Assembly: GCA_020845955.1 (NCBI GenBank)
Contig: JADLEU010000039.1
Coordinates: forward strand, 1 to 56,315
DNA length: 56,315 bases
Origin: Anaerolineales bacterium
GTDB lineage: Bacteria > Chloroflexota > Anaerolineae > Anaerolineales > UBA6663
Direction: 5' to 3'
The notes below the pieces were generated by a model, which did no database searches, was not told the DNA's origin, and saw only the letters and a program-made list of their open reading frames with translations. The position numbers and the translations under genes are program-made. Positions within the stretch are counted from its first letter, which is position 1. The number at the start of each line of letters is the position of its first letter. Of this stretch, positions 7,396 through 16,599 are shown in pieces.

Positions 7396-9680
7396 TCAGA
7401 CTTCTCGTCGCCGCTGGCCGGCGGGACGCTCGCCGGGCATGCTGGCGTCACTTTTACCACAGGCGCGCAGTTCGCGCCATGATTGGCCGCATCGCGCCGC
7501 TTGAAGCGCAACTGGACCCGCCCCAGGTTGATGAGGTCGCCAGGCTGCAAGTCGTGGCCGGTTTCGGCGGGAAGCGGCGCGTAGTTCACCCAGGTGCCAG
7601 ACGTCGAGCCGGCATCGAATAAGCGGAAGCCGCCCTCGACCGGCAAGATGCGCGCGTGCAGGCGCGAGACCGAGCGGTCGTGGAAGACCGCCTCGGCCAT
7701 GGCCGCGTCGCGGCCCAGGGTGATGGGGCCGGCCGGCAGCTCGATGGCGAGCCGAGGGGCGCCGCCGCCCCCCGGCTCGACGACCTCCAAATAGGCGGCG
7801 CAAGCCTGGGCGCCGGCGCCGCGGCCGGGCCAGCGCAGAGGCGGCAGGCTGACCGAGGGCAGATGCCAGCGGCCGGCCGGGACCGCGCGGCGATCGGCCG
7901 GCTGGGCGCCGGCCTCAACTTGGAGGCTAGACCGCGCTACGGTTGCCCGGGCGGTGCGGCCGGGCCGGGTGGCCGCGCCGGGCGGCAGCCCGGGCCGCAC
8001 GGGAGCAGCCGCCTGGGTGATTTGCAGATCGTCTTCGCCGCCGTCTTCCGCCAGGGCGGCGCGCGCGCGGTCGGCGCGAGTGAGACCCCACCAGGCCACG
8101 ACGCCTACCCCCACGGCGAGCAATAGCCCCGAAAGCGCCATGGCCAGCAGCGGCGCCCCCGGCTGGGCCAACCACCGAACGGGCGCCGGGACAGGCACGG
8201 GCGCGGCCGGCACCTGCAGCGTGACGGTGACGCGCGCCTCTTCGCTTTCAGCCGCCAGGCCCAACTCGTCGACCAGGTGTGCCTGTAGGACGTGTTCGCC
8301 GCTGCCAGCATAATCGGACAGCGGCCAGGTTACCATGGTTATGCTGGGCGCCGCGGACAGCGAGGCGACGATCTCACCATCCACCAGCAATTCCAGCGAA
8401 TGTAGCCCGCGCTGATGCCCATCCGGAAAGTCCACAATCAGCGGCACCTCCAGCGCGGCCGGCTCAGCCGCGGCTGGATCGGCCTCGGCGGACGACGCCA
8501 CGCGCACCACGCTGGGAGGCAGCGCGCCGAAGCTCAAGGCAGGCGGCTCCACGCGCAGTGGAAAGACGACGTCCGTGGCCGTGATCGTCTCCCCGCCGGC
8601 GAGCGGTTTGGCGCCGGACAGGGTTACCTGGGCCGAGAGCCGGTGCTGGCCGGTGACGGCCAGAGCAGACCGATAGACCAGCGCGTACTGCTGGCCCTGC
8701 TCGGCGAGATGCTCAACGAAGGGCGCGAGCGACTCTGCACCCGTGTAAGTCAGTGACAGGCCGCCGGTCAGCTCGGCCAGCCGGCGCAGGTTGGTTGCGC
8801 CAGTGGTGGCCTCGGCGCCAGGCGGGCCGACGAAGAGGGTCGTCATGGGCACCTGGGCGGCAGCAGCGCGGGTGGCGGCGTCGGCCAGGAAACCGGCGCT
8901 GTCGGGGCGCGGCAGGCCGTTGGAGATGAAGATTAACTGGGGGCGCATGCCTGGGCGCCGGGTGACGTCGGAGGCGAGGTCGAGGCCCCAATTGATCAGC
9001 GTGAACGGGTCGGCCACGCCGGCAAAGGTGCTGGTGTAGCCCTGAACGGCGCGGATAACGAGTCCAGGATCATCGCTGTGGGTGACGACCGGCCCCTCGG
9101 AGGCCAGCACGGTCACGTCGTCGATGCCGGGCCGCATGTCTTCTTGGGCATAGGCGACGAGGGCCTGCTGGAGGTATTCCAGCCGGGTGACGGCATTGAC
9201 GTCGCGGGCGCCGAAGGCGTCGGTGCTGTCGAGGACGAAGACCACCTGCACGCCAACGGCCCGTTCGGTCACGGTCAGGTTGCCGACCGGGTTGCCGTTT
9301 TCGATCAGGCGCATATCCTGGGCGGTGAGGCCGGGCACCCGGTGGCCGCCGGCATCGTTGACGAGCAAGTAAGCCGTGACTTGAGGGAAGTTGTCGGCGT
9401 CGACGGCCGTGATCAGCGCGCCCGGCTCGGAGCTATCTTGAGCGCACACGGGGGTAGCACCGAGCAGCAGGCTGAGCAGCAGCACGATGCTCGTGGTCCA
9501 GCACCGAAGCCGGGATGGACCGAGAGGGAGATCCCTTACCGCGCACCTGTTCGGCAGCGCGCCGCCGCCGCGCTGCGGTTGGCGCGCTGCGCCAGGGCGC
9601 AGCGCGCATCGGCGCGGTCGGGGTTGACCGGCGCACCCGGTATGGTGTGTCGGAGCACGAGGGCCAGGACGGGGTTTCAT
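7392..9680 (-). CDS. Membrane protein with extracellular VWA-like domain and cytoplasmic FHA domain
   Basis: About 762 residues from the ATG at 9680. A hydrophobic export segment (about 57-77, ending TPVCAQD) is followed by a von Willebrand A-like domain (about 127-295, opening VVFVLDSTDAFG). Beta-rich sequence follows, then one membrane helix near 510-532, a basic Pro/Ala linker and a C-terminal FHA domain near 644-730 with GRD, SVSRLHARI and GSTSGTWVN, the phospho-Thr binding signature. The MIDAS motif DxSxS reads DSTDA, so metal binding is doubtful. An open frame extends upstream to 9875 into hyuA, but that extension looks non-coding. Even from 9680 the N-terminal stretch before the signal is long and Arg/Pro-rich, so the start is uncertain. 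The protein could pass outside information to phosphoprotein partners inside (inference). Its stop overlaps the PP2C start by four bases. Confidence 0.75.
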   Translation of the reverse strand: MKPRPGPRAPTHHTGCAGQPRPRRCALRPGAARQPQRGGGALPNRCAVRDLPLGPSRLRCWTTSIVLLLSLLLGATPVCAQDSSEPGALITAVDADNFPQVTAYLLVNDAGGHRVPGLTAQDMRLIENGNPVGNLTVTERAVGVQVVFVLDSTDAFGARDVNAVTRLEYLQQALVAYAQEDMRPGIDDVTVLASEGPVVTHSDDPGLVIRAVQGYTSTFAGVADPFTLINWGLDLASDVTRRPGMRPQLIFISNGLPRPDSAGFLADAATRAAAAQVPMTTLFVGPPGAEATTGATNLRRLAELTGGLSLTYTGAESLAPFVEHLAEQGQQYALVYRSALAVTGQHRLSAQVTLSGAKPLAGGETITATDVVFPLRVEPPALSFGALPPSVVRVASSAEADPAAAEPAALEVPLIVDFPDGHQRGLHSLELLVDGEIVASLSAAPSITMVTWPLSDYAGSGEHVLQAHLVDELGLAAESEEARVTVTLQVPAAPVPVPAPVRWLAQPGAPLLAMALSGLLLAVGVGVVAWWGLTRADRARAALAEDGGEDDLQITQAAAPVRPGLPPGAATRPGRTARATVARSSLQVEAGAQPADRRAVPAGRWHLPSVSLPPLRWPGRGAGAQACAAYLEVVEPGGGGAPRLAIELPAGPITLGRDAAMAEAVFHDRSVSRLHARILPVEGGFRLFDAGSTSGTWVNYAPLPAETGHDLQPGDLINLGRVQLRFKRRDAANHGANCAPVVKVTPACPASVPPASGDEKSE

Positions 9681-9756
9681 GCTGGTAGCGTTACATTCTA
9701 GCACGGAGGTTGGGCGGACCCCGCAAGAGGCTGGTGAGGAATGGGTTGTGACCTTC

Positions 9757-12015
9757 TTATGTCGTCTCTTGAGCAACAGCCTGGGTTTGAGGAGTTCCAG
9801 CGCTGCGCGAAAGCAGGAGGTGGCCGGCAGTGTCGATGCTGCCGGACCAGCCGGGCGCGATGACGGTTGTGGCATCCAACTGCACCAAGAGGGCCGGGCC
9901 GGTCACGCTATGACCGGCGCGCAGCGCCTCGCGGGCATAGAGGCGGGTCGGTAGGGAGACCAGGCCGGCGGCCGTCTCAAACCACACGTCCTGCCTGGGC
10001 AGGGGGACCGGTTCGACCTGGGCGGCGGGAAGAGGCTCAAAATCCAGGCGTGGGGTGGGACCGACGGCGCGCACGCGCAGGTTCACGACCTCGACCGGGG
10101 CGCCCGGGTGGGAATGACCGTAACGGCGGGCGTGGCGCGCATGGAAATCGGCCAGCAGCGCGGCGGGGTCCGGCGGGCCGGCCGGGAGCGGCACGGTGAT
10201 CTCGAACGACTGGCCCTCGTAGCGCAGGTCGGCCGAGCGCTGGAGCTGGACCGCCGGCCCGCTCGGGCCAAGCTCAGCCGCCATCTCGGCCTGGGCCTGG
10301 GCCTCCCAAGGGGCGAAGAGCGCCGCCAACTCAACAGCGGTGAGCCCGGCGGCCAGGCGCAGCACGGTGATCGAATAGTCTTTGACCAGGTCGGCCACGA
10401 GCATACCCAGCGCCGAGAGGACCCCGGGCGCCCGGGGCACCAGCACGCGCGGGATGGTCAGGCGCTCGGCCAGCTCACAGGCATGCAGCGGGCCGGCGCC
10501 GCCAAACGCCACCAGGGTGAAATCGGCCGGGTCGTAGCCGCGCTCGATCGAGATCTTGCGGATGGCACGTTCCATGGCGGCGTTGGCGACCTGGAGCACG
10601 CCCCAGGCCGCGCGCTCCAGCGCATCGAGCGGCAATGTTTCGCCGGGACCGGCGCCGGCAAGGCGGACGGCCAGCGGTGCCAGGGCAGCACGGGCCGCGG
10701 CCGGGTCGAGAGGCAACTGTCCGCCGAGGAAGTGCGCCGGATGCAGCCGGCCGAGGACGAGGTTGGCATCGGTGACGGTCGGTAGTTGGCCGCCATGTCC
10801 GTAGCAGGCCGGGCCGGGTTCAGCGCCGGCCGACTCGGGACCGACGGTGAGGGCGCCACCGACGTCGAGGCGAGCCAGGCTGCCGCCGCCTGCCCCGACC
10901 GTGTGGATGTCGATGATGGGCAGGCGCAGCGGCAGGCCGAGGGCGGCGATTTCGCCCTCGGCGGTGAAGGGGACCTGGCCGGGGCAGAGGCAGACGTCGG
11001 TGGAGGTGCCGCCCATGTCGAAGGTAATGATGTCGGGCGCAGTCGCCTCGGGTAAGAAGGCTGCGGCGGACCGGGGACTCAGAGGCCCAGGGGGTGAGGC
11101 GGGAGTGGCGGAGGCGGCCAGGCGCAGGGCCTGGTTGGCGACGGCGAAGGCGCCGACGACGCCGCCGGCCGGGCCCGACAGGGCGGTGCGCGCGGCCTGG
11201 CGGCGGGCCGTGGCCGCCGTGATGGCGCCGCCGTTGGACTGCATGACGCGCAGCGGCCGCGGGCTGAGCCCGCCCTCGAGCCGGTCGAGATAGCGGTCCA
11301 CGAGCGGCGTAACGTAGGCGTTGACCACGGTTGTCGCCGTGCGCTCGAACTCGCGGTACTCGGGGAGGAGGTCGGTGGATATGGAAATATAGAGGTGAGT
11401 GGTGGAAACTGGGAGGTCCGAGTCTTCTGATCTCTCACCTCCAACTTCCAAGATCTCCTTGACCAGCCGCTCGTGCCCTGGGTAGAGATAGGAGAACAGG
11501 AAACAGACGGCCACGGACTCGATGCCCTCGGCCTGGAGGCGCGCGAGAAGGGCCTGAACGGCGGCCGGGTCGAGCGGCAGCAGGACCTCACCCTGGGCGC
11601 TGACGCGCTCGGGTAGCTCGAAGCGCCACTGGCGCGGGACTAGCGGCGGCGGGCGCTGCGGCACCAGCGCGTACAAGTCCGGCCGGTTCTGGCGGCCGAT
11701 CTCGAGGACGTCAGCAAAGCCGGCCGTGGTGATCAGGGCGGTGCGGGCGCCGCGCCGCTCCAGCAGGGCATTGGTGGCGATGGTGGACCCGTGAATGACC
11801 TGAGCGGCCGGATCGGATGGGAAGCCCAGGGCGTCGACGCCGGCCAGCACGGCCGCGGCGGGGTCGGCCGGGGTAGTGGGACGCTTGTGCAGCCGCACGC
11901 GGCCGGCCTCATCGATCAGGACGAAGTCGGTGAAGGTGCCGCCGATGTCGACGCCGAGGCGCACGGGGGTAGGGTGGGGTCGAGGCGTGTGGGGCGTGGG
12001 CGCCGGCACACCCAC
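9757..12015 (-). CDS. hyuA: Hydantoinase/oxoprolinase A subunit (HyuA family)
   Basis: Up to 752 residues. The N-terminal GVDIGGTFTDFVLID motif and the central ITFDMGGTSTDVCL motif are the two phosphate-binding signatures of this ASKHA-fold ATPase; HGSTIATNALLERRGA and YGHGGQLPTVTDANLVLGRL are also family hallmarks. With HyuB it would open cyclic amides with ATP. The GTG at 12015 precedes a His/Pro/Thr-rich stretch; a GTG at 11964, right before the RLGVDIGG motif, is an equally good start. Around 11385-11445 the protein carries about fifteen extra residues (ERSEDSDLPVSTTHL) between the usual KEILE and YISISTDLLPEYREFERT segments. They are encoded by a purine-rich word also seen in guaA. The upstream membrane protein gene ends 21 bases before the start. 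Confidence 0.9.
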   Translation of the reverse strand: MGVPAPTPHTPRPHPTPVRLGVDIGGTFTDFVLIDEAGRVRLHKRPTTPADPAAAVLAGVDALGFPSDPAAQVIHGSTIATNALLERRGARTALITTAGFADVLEIGRQNRPDLYALVPQRPPPLVPRQWRFELPERVSAQGEVLLPLDPAAVQALLARLQAEGIESVAVCFLFSYLYPGHERLVKEILEVGGERSEDSDLPVSTTHLYISISTDLLPEYREFERTATTVVNAYVTPLVDRYLDRLEGGLSPRPLRVMQSNGGAITAATARRQAARTALSGPAGGVVGAFAVANQALRLAASATPASPPGPLSPRSAAAFLPEATAPDIITFDMGGTSTDVCLCPGQVPFTAEGEIAALGLPLRLPIIDIHTVGAGGGSLARLDVGGALTVGPESAGAEPGPACYGHGGQLPTVTDANLVLGRLHPAHFLGGQLPLDPAAARAALAPLAVRLAGAGPGETLPLDALERAAWGVLQVANAAMERAIRKISIERGYDPADFTLVAFGGAGPLHACELAERLTIPRVLVPRAPGVLSALGMLVADLVKDYSITVLRLAAGLTAVELAALFAPWEAQAQAEMAAELGPSGPAVQLQRSADLRYEGQSFEITVPLPAGPPDPAALLADFHARHARRYGHSHPGAPVEVVNLRVRAVGPTPRLDFEPLPAAQVEPVPLPRQDVWFETAAGLVSLPTRLYAREALRAGHSVTGPALLVQLDATTVIAPGWSGSIDTAGHLLLSRSAGTPQTQAVAQETT

Positions 12016-12036
12016 ACCCCACAGGTCCAGACTGTC

Positions 12037-12957
12037 TTAGGCTGGGACGACGCCAGCAGGCGGGCTGACCGCCGGGGCGCGGCCGGTGAGGTGCTGGTAG
12101 GCCAAGGTCCAGGCGGCGGTGGTCCAGGTTTGCAGGATGCCGCCGACCAGGATGGCGATGGGGAGGTAGGCCACGAAGCACAGCCCAGCCAGGATCAGGG
12201 CGGTGGTGCCGGCCGCCTGGGCCTCGTTGGCGAAGCCGATGATCGAGACGACGACCGGCAGGATGATGGCCACGGCCGGGATGGCCAGCACAAAGCTAGC
12301 GGCAAACTGGATGAGGAGCAGCACCAGGCCCAGCACGATAATGTTGGCCAGATTGTCGGTGATGACTTTGAGCGCCCGGTTGAGGGCATCGCTGATGGAA
12401 AGGTTGTCGACGACGGCCGCGATCTGGGCCAACTGAGTGTAGACGCCCAGGACCGCGACGATGAGGAAGCCCAGGCAGGCCAGCGGCGTGAGGCAGATGG
12501 TCAGGATAGAAATACTGGCAATGAGCAGGCCCAGGATGAAGACGATCAGGCCGATGACCAGCACGGTCCAGAACTTGCGCACGCCGATGCCCCAGGCCTC
12601 GCCAAAGGACACCCGGTTCTGGGTGTCGGCCAGGTGGATGCCGCCGATCAGGCCGCCGCGGGCGACGATGCCAATGGCGTAGAGCACCACGGCGATGAGG
12701 AAGAAGACGCACACCAGGCCGATGACAGCAGCGAAGACGACGTTGGGGTCAACGTCGCCGAACCGGTCGCGCAGGCCCGGTGGCAGCTCGCCGCTGGAGA
12801 AATCGTATTGGAACCGGTCGCGAAAACGGTTGGCGTTGCCGCCGCCGTTGCCGCCCCCGCCGGCCAGCCCGGCCAGGATGCCAAAGAGCCAAAGGATCTT
12901 GTGGTTCCAGGTGATGGCCCACGCGCGGCGGAGAATCCCGCCCAAGTCGAGTGTCAT
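12037..12957 (-). CDS. Polytopic membrane protein, first gene of the hydantoinase operon
   Basis: A 306-residue membrane protein with five to six strongly hydrophobic segments. The first, after WNHKILWLFGILAGL, is followed by a Gly/Asn-rich soluble stretch of about 50 residues. The N-terminal pattern (RRAWAITWNHKILWLFG) recurs in uncharacterised actinobacterial and chloroflexotal membrane proteins resembling the membrane region of glycerophosphodiester phosphodiesterases; no catalytic domain is present here. I chose the ATG at 12957 because a strong GAGGAGG ribosome binding site lies seven bases before it and a promoter lies just upstream. Function unknown; an accessory or transport role for the operon's substrate is possible. 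Confidence 0.8.
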   Translation of the reverse strand: MTLDLGGILRRAWAITWNHKILWLFGILAGLAGGGGNGGGNANRFRDRFQYDFSSGELPPGLRDRFGDVDPNVVFAAVIGLVCVFFLIAVVLYAIGIVARGGLIGGIHLADTQNRVSFGEAWGIGVRKFWTVLVIGLIVFILGLLIASISILTICLTPLACLGFLIVAVLGVYTQLAQIAAVVDNLSISDALNRALKVITDNLANIIVLGLVLLLIQFAASFVLAIPAVAIILPVVVSIIGFANEAQAAGTTALILAGLCFVAYLPIAILVGGILQTWTTAAWTLAYQHLTGRAPAVSPPAGVVPA

Positions 12958-12991
12958 AAGTACATCCTCCTCAATTCCTCTACGCCTCACT

Positions 12992-13020
12992 ACTGTAATG
13001 GGATTTCAGGCGCATCGCAA
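12992..13020 (-). promoter_or_regulatory. Sigma70-type promoter of the hydantoinase operon
   Basis: On the minus strand TTGCGA (13020-13015) and TACAGT (12997-12992) are separated by exactly 17 bases. The predicted start of transcription lies about 25-30 bases before the ribosome binding site and ATG at 12957. Confidence 0.6.
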
Positions 13021-13241
13021 GCGGCAGAAAGCAGCAAGCCCGCGCTGCGGTCCAAGATGTGCTCATGCACTGATACGCGCGCTGGGGCGTGCGGTTGCGC
13101 GCCAGGCTGAACTCAGCCGGTTGAGACGTTGGGGCGGATGGCAGGCGCCGATCAGCAGTTTGTCAAGGCACGCGGTGGCACTGGGAGTATGCTGGGGTGA
13201 TCCACGCCGCCAGGCCAGATTTATTATGTAGGGAGGCTGCC

Positions 13242-14100
13242 ATGTATCCTATCGATCCATCGGGTAATCAGGCACACCGGCGGTTGGCGCTGCTGCTGCC
13301 CGCGCTGTTTTGTCTGTCTGCCAGCCTGGCCTGCGGCGCCGTCGACGACGATCGTATGTTCGAGTGCCCCGAGCCGCTATTGGACTCGGGCGTGCTGAAG
13401 ACCGAATTGGCAGACCAGCCGCTCAGCGGCGCCCTGCGCCAACAGTGGACCGAGGATGGGCGTCTCGGTGAGCACGTGCCCGCAGGACGGCCGAGTGGAC
13501 GTCGATTGGTACTATCGCGCGCCGGCGGACTATTCGGCCTTTGGGCTGGAATATAAGACGACAGTCAGCGCCAGCTTCGTGCTAGCGACGAGCGCCCTGG
13601 AGAACGTAGATCTGGCAGGGCTGCCGGCCGAGGCAGACGCGGCCGGCCTGGCCGAAGCGCTGCGGGGTTACATCGCCCAGGCTGAAAGCGACGCGCGCGT
13701 GGCCGAATTCCTGGGCGCCGTAACCCTGACCGAGGCCGAGCTGAACTCACCTCGCGCGGAATACGTGAGCGAGGACTTTGGCGCCCAGATGATGTACGCC
13801 ATTGATCAGCAAAGCGTCGTGAGCTACAACGTGCCCAACAACCGCGAATGGCTGGCCTTTCCCGAGGTGGCGCGGGCCCAGGCCCTGGTCAGCACGGTGT
13901 TGTTTACCGGCGACCTGGCCGGCTGCACGATCCGGCGAGACGGGCTGCACGCCAGCACCCGGCGGATGGGAATACCCGCCTCCTTGGATTGGGAGATGAC
14001 GGTGAACGCCGAGTGCGCGGGCATCTGGAAAGACGCCACGCTGCGGCTGCACCCCGACGGCAGCTACAGCGATCTGCGCATCAGCTGGAGCGCGCAGTAG
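13242..14100 (+). pseudogene. Lipoprotein gene interrupted by a frameshift
   Basis: An ATG at 13242 behind an excellent ribosome binding site (GTAGGGAGG) opens a lipoprotein: basic n-region, hydrophobic stretch ALLLPALFCLSASLAC with a lipobox whose Cys is followed by Gly, then CPEPLLDSGVLKTELADQPL. This frame runs to 13556 but its last 30 residues look like an off-frame shadow. The convincing continuation (VSVSTCPQDGRVDVDWYY to LHPDGSYSDLRISWSAQ) lies in the +1 frame and ends at 14100. The frames join with one extra base near 13455-13461 in a GGATGGGCGTC context. The joined product would be about 285 residues, secreted and membrane-anchored; function unknown. A sequencing error cannot be told from a real mutation. 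Confidence 0.65.
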
Positions 14101-14191
14101 ACTCGGGGTCGAGCAGGCTGCAGGCAACCACGGTGGGCTGCAGGGGGCCTTCGGCGGCGCGGGCGAAGCTGGGGATGGCGCCGGCCCGGGC

Positions 14192-15775
14192 TTATTCCCA
14201 CTCGATGGTGGCGGGCGGTTTGCTGGAAATGTCGTAGACGACGCGGTTGATGCCCTTGACTTCGTTGACGATGCGACTGGAGATGCGGGCCAGGACGTCG
14301 TAGGGCAGGCGCGCCCAGTCGGCGGTCATGAAATCGTCAGTGGTGACGGCGCGGAGGGCGCAGACTTCTTGGTAGGTGCGATAGTCGCCCATGACGCCCA
14401 CGGAACGCACCGGCAGCAGCACGGCGAAGGCCTGGGCCGTGCCAGCCTGGCCGGCGCCGCCGGTAGCCGCCGCGGCGCTGAGCAGGCCGGCGGCGCCGAG
14501 CTCGTCGGTGACGATCTTGTCGGCGGCGCGCAGGGTCTCCAGCCGCTCCCAGGTGAGCTCGCCCAGGCAGCGCACGGCCAGCCCTGGCCCGGGGAAGGGC
14601 TGGCGCCAGACCATGGCCTCGGGCAGACCGAGGGCGGTCCCCACGGCGCGGACTTCATCCTTAAAGAGAAAGCGCAGCGGCTCGACCAGCTCGAAGCCCA
14701 GGTCGGCCGGCAGGCCGCCGACGTTGTGGTGGGTCTTGATCTTGGCCGCCGCCTGGCGCTCGGGGCCCTGCGATTCGACCACGTCGGGATAGATGGTGCC
14801 TTGAACCAGGAAGCGGGCCGCGCGCGCGGCGCCGGCCACGCGGCGCGCCTCGCGCTCGAAAACGCGGATGAACTTTTCGCCGATAATCTTGCGCTTCTGC
14901 TCGGGATCGGTGACGCCGGCCAGGGCGTCGAGGAATTCCTCGGCGGCGTTGACGGCCACCAGGCGCGCGCCCAACATCCGGCGGAACGCGGCGACGACGA
15001 CTTCGGGCTCGCCGGCGCGCAGCATGCCGGTGTCGACAAAGACGCAGGTGAGCTGATCGCCTACGGCGCGGTGGACCAGGGCGGCGGCCACCGACGAATC
15101 GACGCCGCCGCTGACGGCGGCCACGACCGGGGCCGGGCCGACTCGGGCGCGCACGCGGGCCACAACCTCGTCAACCATGGAGCCGGGGGTCCACTCGGGG
15201 CTAGCGCCGGTGGCGGCCAGGAAGCTGCGCAGGATGTCGCGGCCGTGCTCGGTGTGGTTGACTTCGGGGTGGAACTGGAGGGCATACAGCCGGCGGGCGG
15301 GGTCGGCCATGGCGGCGATGGCGCAATTGTCGGACGAGGCGATGGCGCTGAAGCCGGGCGGCAGGCGCTCGACTTTGTCGCCATGGCTCATCCAGGCGTG
15401 AAAAGCAGACGTGGGAAGCTGGAAGTGAGAAGCGACCGCCAGGTGTGCTGGGCGGACTTCGGCGCGGCCATATTCGCGCTGGTCGGAGGGGGCCACGTAG
15501 CCGCCGAGGGCATGGGCCAGGATGTGCATGCCGTAGCAGATGCCCAGCACGGGGCGGCACGCCTCGAGCACATAAGCCGGCAGGCCAGGCGCGCCGGGGT
15601 CGTAGACCGAGCTGGGCCCCCCCGAGAGGATGTAACCGGCCGGGTTAAGGGCCAGCACTTCTTCGGCCGGGGCGTCGTGCGGGAAGAGCTGGCAATAGAT
15701 GTTGGCCTCGCGCACGCGGCGGGCGATGAGCTGCGAGTACTGCGAGCCGAAGTCGAGGATGGCGATAGAGTCCAT
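14192..15775 (-). CDS. guaA: GMP synthase (glutamine-hydrolysing)
   Basis: A 527-residue full-length GuaA that converts XMP to GMP using ATP and glutamine. The N-terminal class I amidotransferase shows GICYGMH with the catalytic Cys and FHPEVNHTE with His and Glu. The ATP pyrophosphatase P-loop is [11 protein letters not shown]. The C-terminal dimerisation domain ends in [19 protein letters not shown], as in all GuaA proteins. The usual Q after GICYGM is His here. A stretch before AWMSHGDK (about residues 118-128, [11 protein letters not shown]) departs from the usual family sequence and is encoded by a purine/pyrimidine-biased word shared with the extra segment in hyuA. The gene starts three bases after xpt, forming a purine salvage operon. 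Confidence 0.97.
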   Translation of the reverse strand: MDSIAILDFGSQYSQLIARRVREANIYCQLFPHDAPAEEVLALNPAGYILSGGPSSVYDPGAPGLPAYVLEACRPVLGICYGMHILAHALGGYVAPSDQREYGRAEVRPAHLAVASHFQLPTSAFHAWMSHGDKVERLPPGFSAIASSDNCAIAAMADPARRLYALQFHPEVNHTEHGRDILRSFLAATGASPEWTPGSMVDEVVARVRARVGPAPVVAAVSGGVDSSVAAALVHRAVGDQLTCVFVDTGMLRAGEPEVVVAAFRRMLGARLVAVNAAEEFLDALAGVTDPEQKRKIIGEKFIRVFEREARRVAGAARAARFLVQGTIYPDVVESQGPERQAAAKIKTHHNVGGLPADLGFELVEPLRFLFKDEVRAVGTALGLPEAMVWRQPFPGPGLAVRCLGELTWERLETLRAADKIVTDELGAAGLLSAAAATGGAGQAGTAQAFAVLLPVRSVGVMGDYRTYQEVCALRAVTTDDFMTADWARLPYDVLARISSRIVNEVKGINRVVYDISSKPPATIEWE

Positions 15776-15778
15776 GGA

Positions 15779-16351
15779 TTACTCGGCGAAGACGAGCCGG
15801 CCGTCGTCCATGTTGGCGATGATGGCCAGAGACTCGATGGGCACGCCCAGGCCGGCCAGCACGGCGCGGCCGCCTTCAAAGGACTTCTCGATGACGGTGC
15901 CGATGCCGACCACGCGGGCGCCGGCCGCCTGGGCCAGGCGCGCCAGGCCGAGGATGGTCTGGCCAGAGGCTAGGAAGTCGTCGATGATGAGGATCCGCTC
16001 GCCGGCGCCGAGGTATTCGGGCGAGACGATCAGCTCGACCGTCCGCCCCTTGGTGTGCGAGGGCGCCAGGGTAAGGAAGATCTCGTTGGGCATGGTGATG
16101 GGCTTTTGCTTGCGGGCATAGACCACCGGCAGGCCCAGGTGCAGGGCGGTGGTGAGGGCCGGGGCGATGCCCGAGATCTCGGCAGTGAGCACCTTGGTGG
16201 CGCTCAGGCTGCGGAAACGCGCGGCGAGCTCCTGGCCGCAGGCATCCATCAGCGCGGGATCGACCTGATGGTTAATGAAGCCGTCGACCTTGAGAATGCC
16301 CTGGCCCAGGTTCCTGCCGTCGCTCAGAATCCGCTGTTTGAGGAGATCCAT
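15779..16351 (-). CDS. xpt: Xanthine phosphoribosyltransferase
   Basis: A 190-residue enzyme making XMP from xanthine and PRPP, which GuaA next door turns into GMP. The PRPP-binding motif ILIIDDFLASGQT (about residues 125-137) and the N-terminal MDLLKQRILSDGRNLGQGILKVDGFINHQVDP are typical of Xpt. The open frame runs far upstream to 16627, but that extension overlaps the promoter region and has no Xpt similarity. The ATG at 16351 matches family N-termini; an in-frame ATG at 16363 is possible. A -10 box lies about 30 bases upstream, leaving no room for a purine riboswitch. Confidence 0.93.
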   Translation of the reverse strand: MDLLKQRILSDGRNLGQGILKVDGFINHQVDPALMDACGQELAARFRSLSATKVLTAEISGIAPALTTALHLGLPVVYARKQKPITMPNEIFLTLAPSHTKGRTVELIVSPEYLGAGERILIIDDFLASGQTILGLARLAQAAGARVVGIGTVIEKSFEGGRAVLAGLGVPIESLAIIANMDDGRLVFAE

Positions 16352-16388
16352 CGTGGCTGCCATCCAATCGTCTAGGAGGGATGGGCTC

Positions 16389-16394
16389 ATTATA
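16389..16394 (-). promoter_or_regulatory. -10 element of the xpt-guaA promoter
   Basis: A perfect TATAAT on the minus strand, 38 bases before the xpt ATG. No good -35 box is visible at 16-18 bases, so activator dependence is possible. Confidence 0.4.
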
Positions 16395-16483
16395 CTCGCC
16401 GCCCGCCAACCCGGACCGGCGCCGACGTCAGCGAAATGACAGCGAATTGACAGGTGCAGGACGGGCAAGAGGCTTTGTGCGCG

Positions 16484-16512
16484 TTGGCACAGCACAGGCG
16501 GCCAGTTATAAT
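16484..16512 (+). promoter_or_regulatory. Sigma70-type promoter of the calcium ATPase gene
   Basis: TTGGCA (16484-16489) and TATAAT (16507-16512) with an ideal 17-base spacer, about 90 bases before the ATPase ATG. It is divergent from the xpt promoter about 100 bases away. Confidence 0.75.
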
Positions 16513-16599
16513 GACGTGAATTAAGCCACGAGGAGGGCGGCCAGACTGGCCGCCGGCCGCGCCAGCGGCCCAACGCTAATCCGCGCGGCAGGAGCAGGT

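Noticed and set aside
9681-9875. N-terminal extension of the VWA-FHA gene to 9875
   Set aside because: It overlaps the hyuA 3' end by over 100 bases, is low in coding character, and would put the signal segment more than 120 residues into the protein.
16352-16400. Purine riboswitch before xpt
   Set aside because: The -10 box lies only 38 bases before the ATG, leaving too short a leader for the three-helix aptamer.
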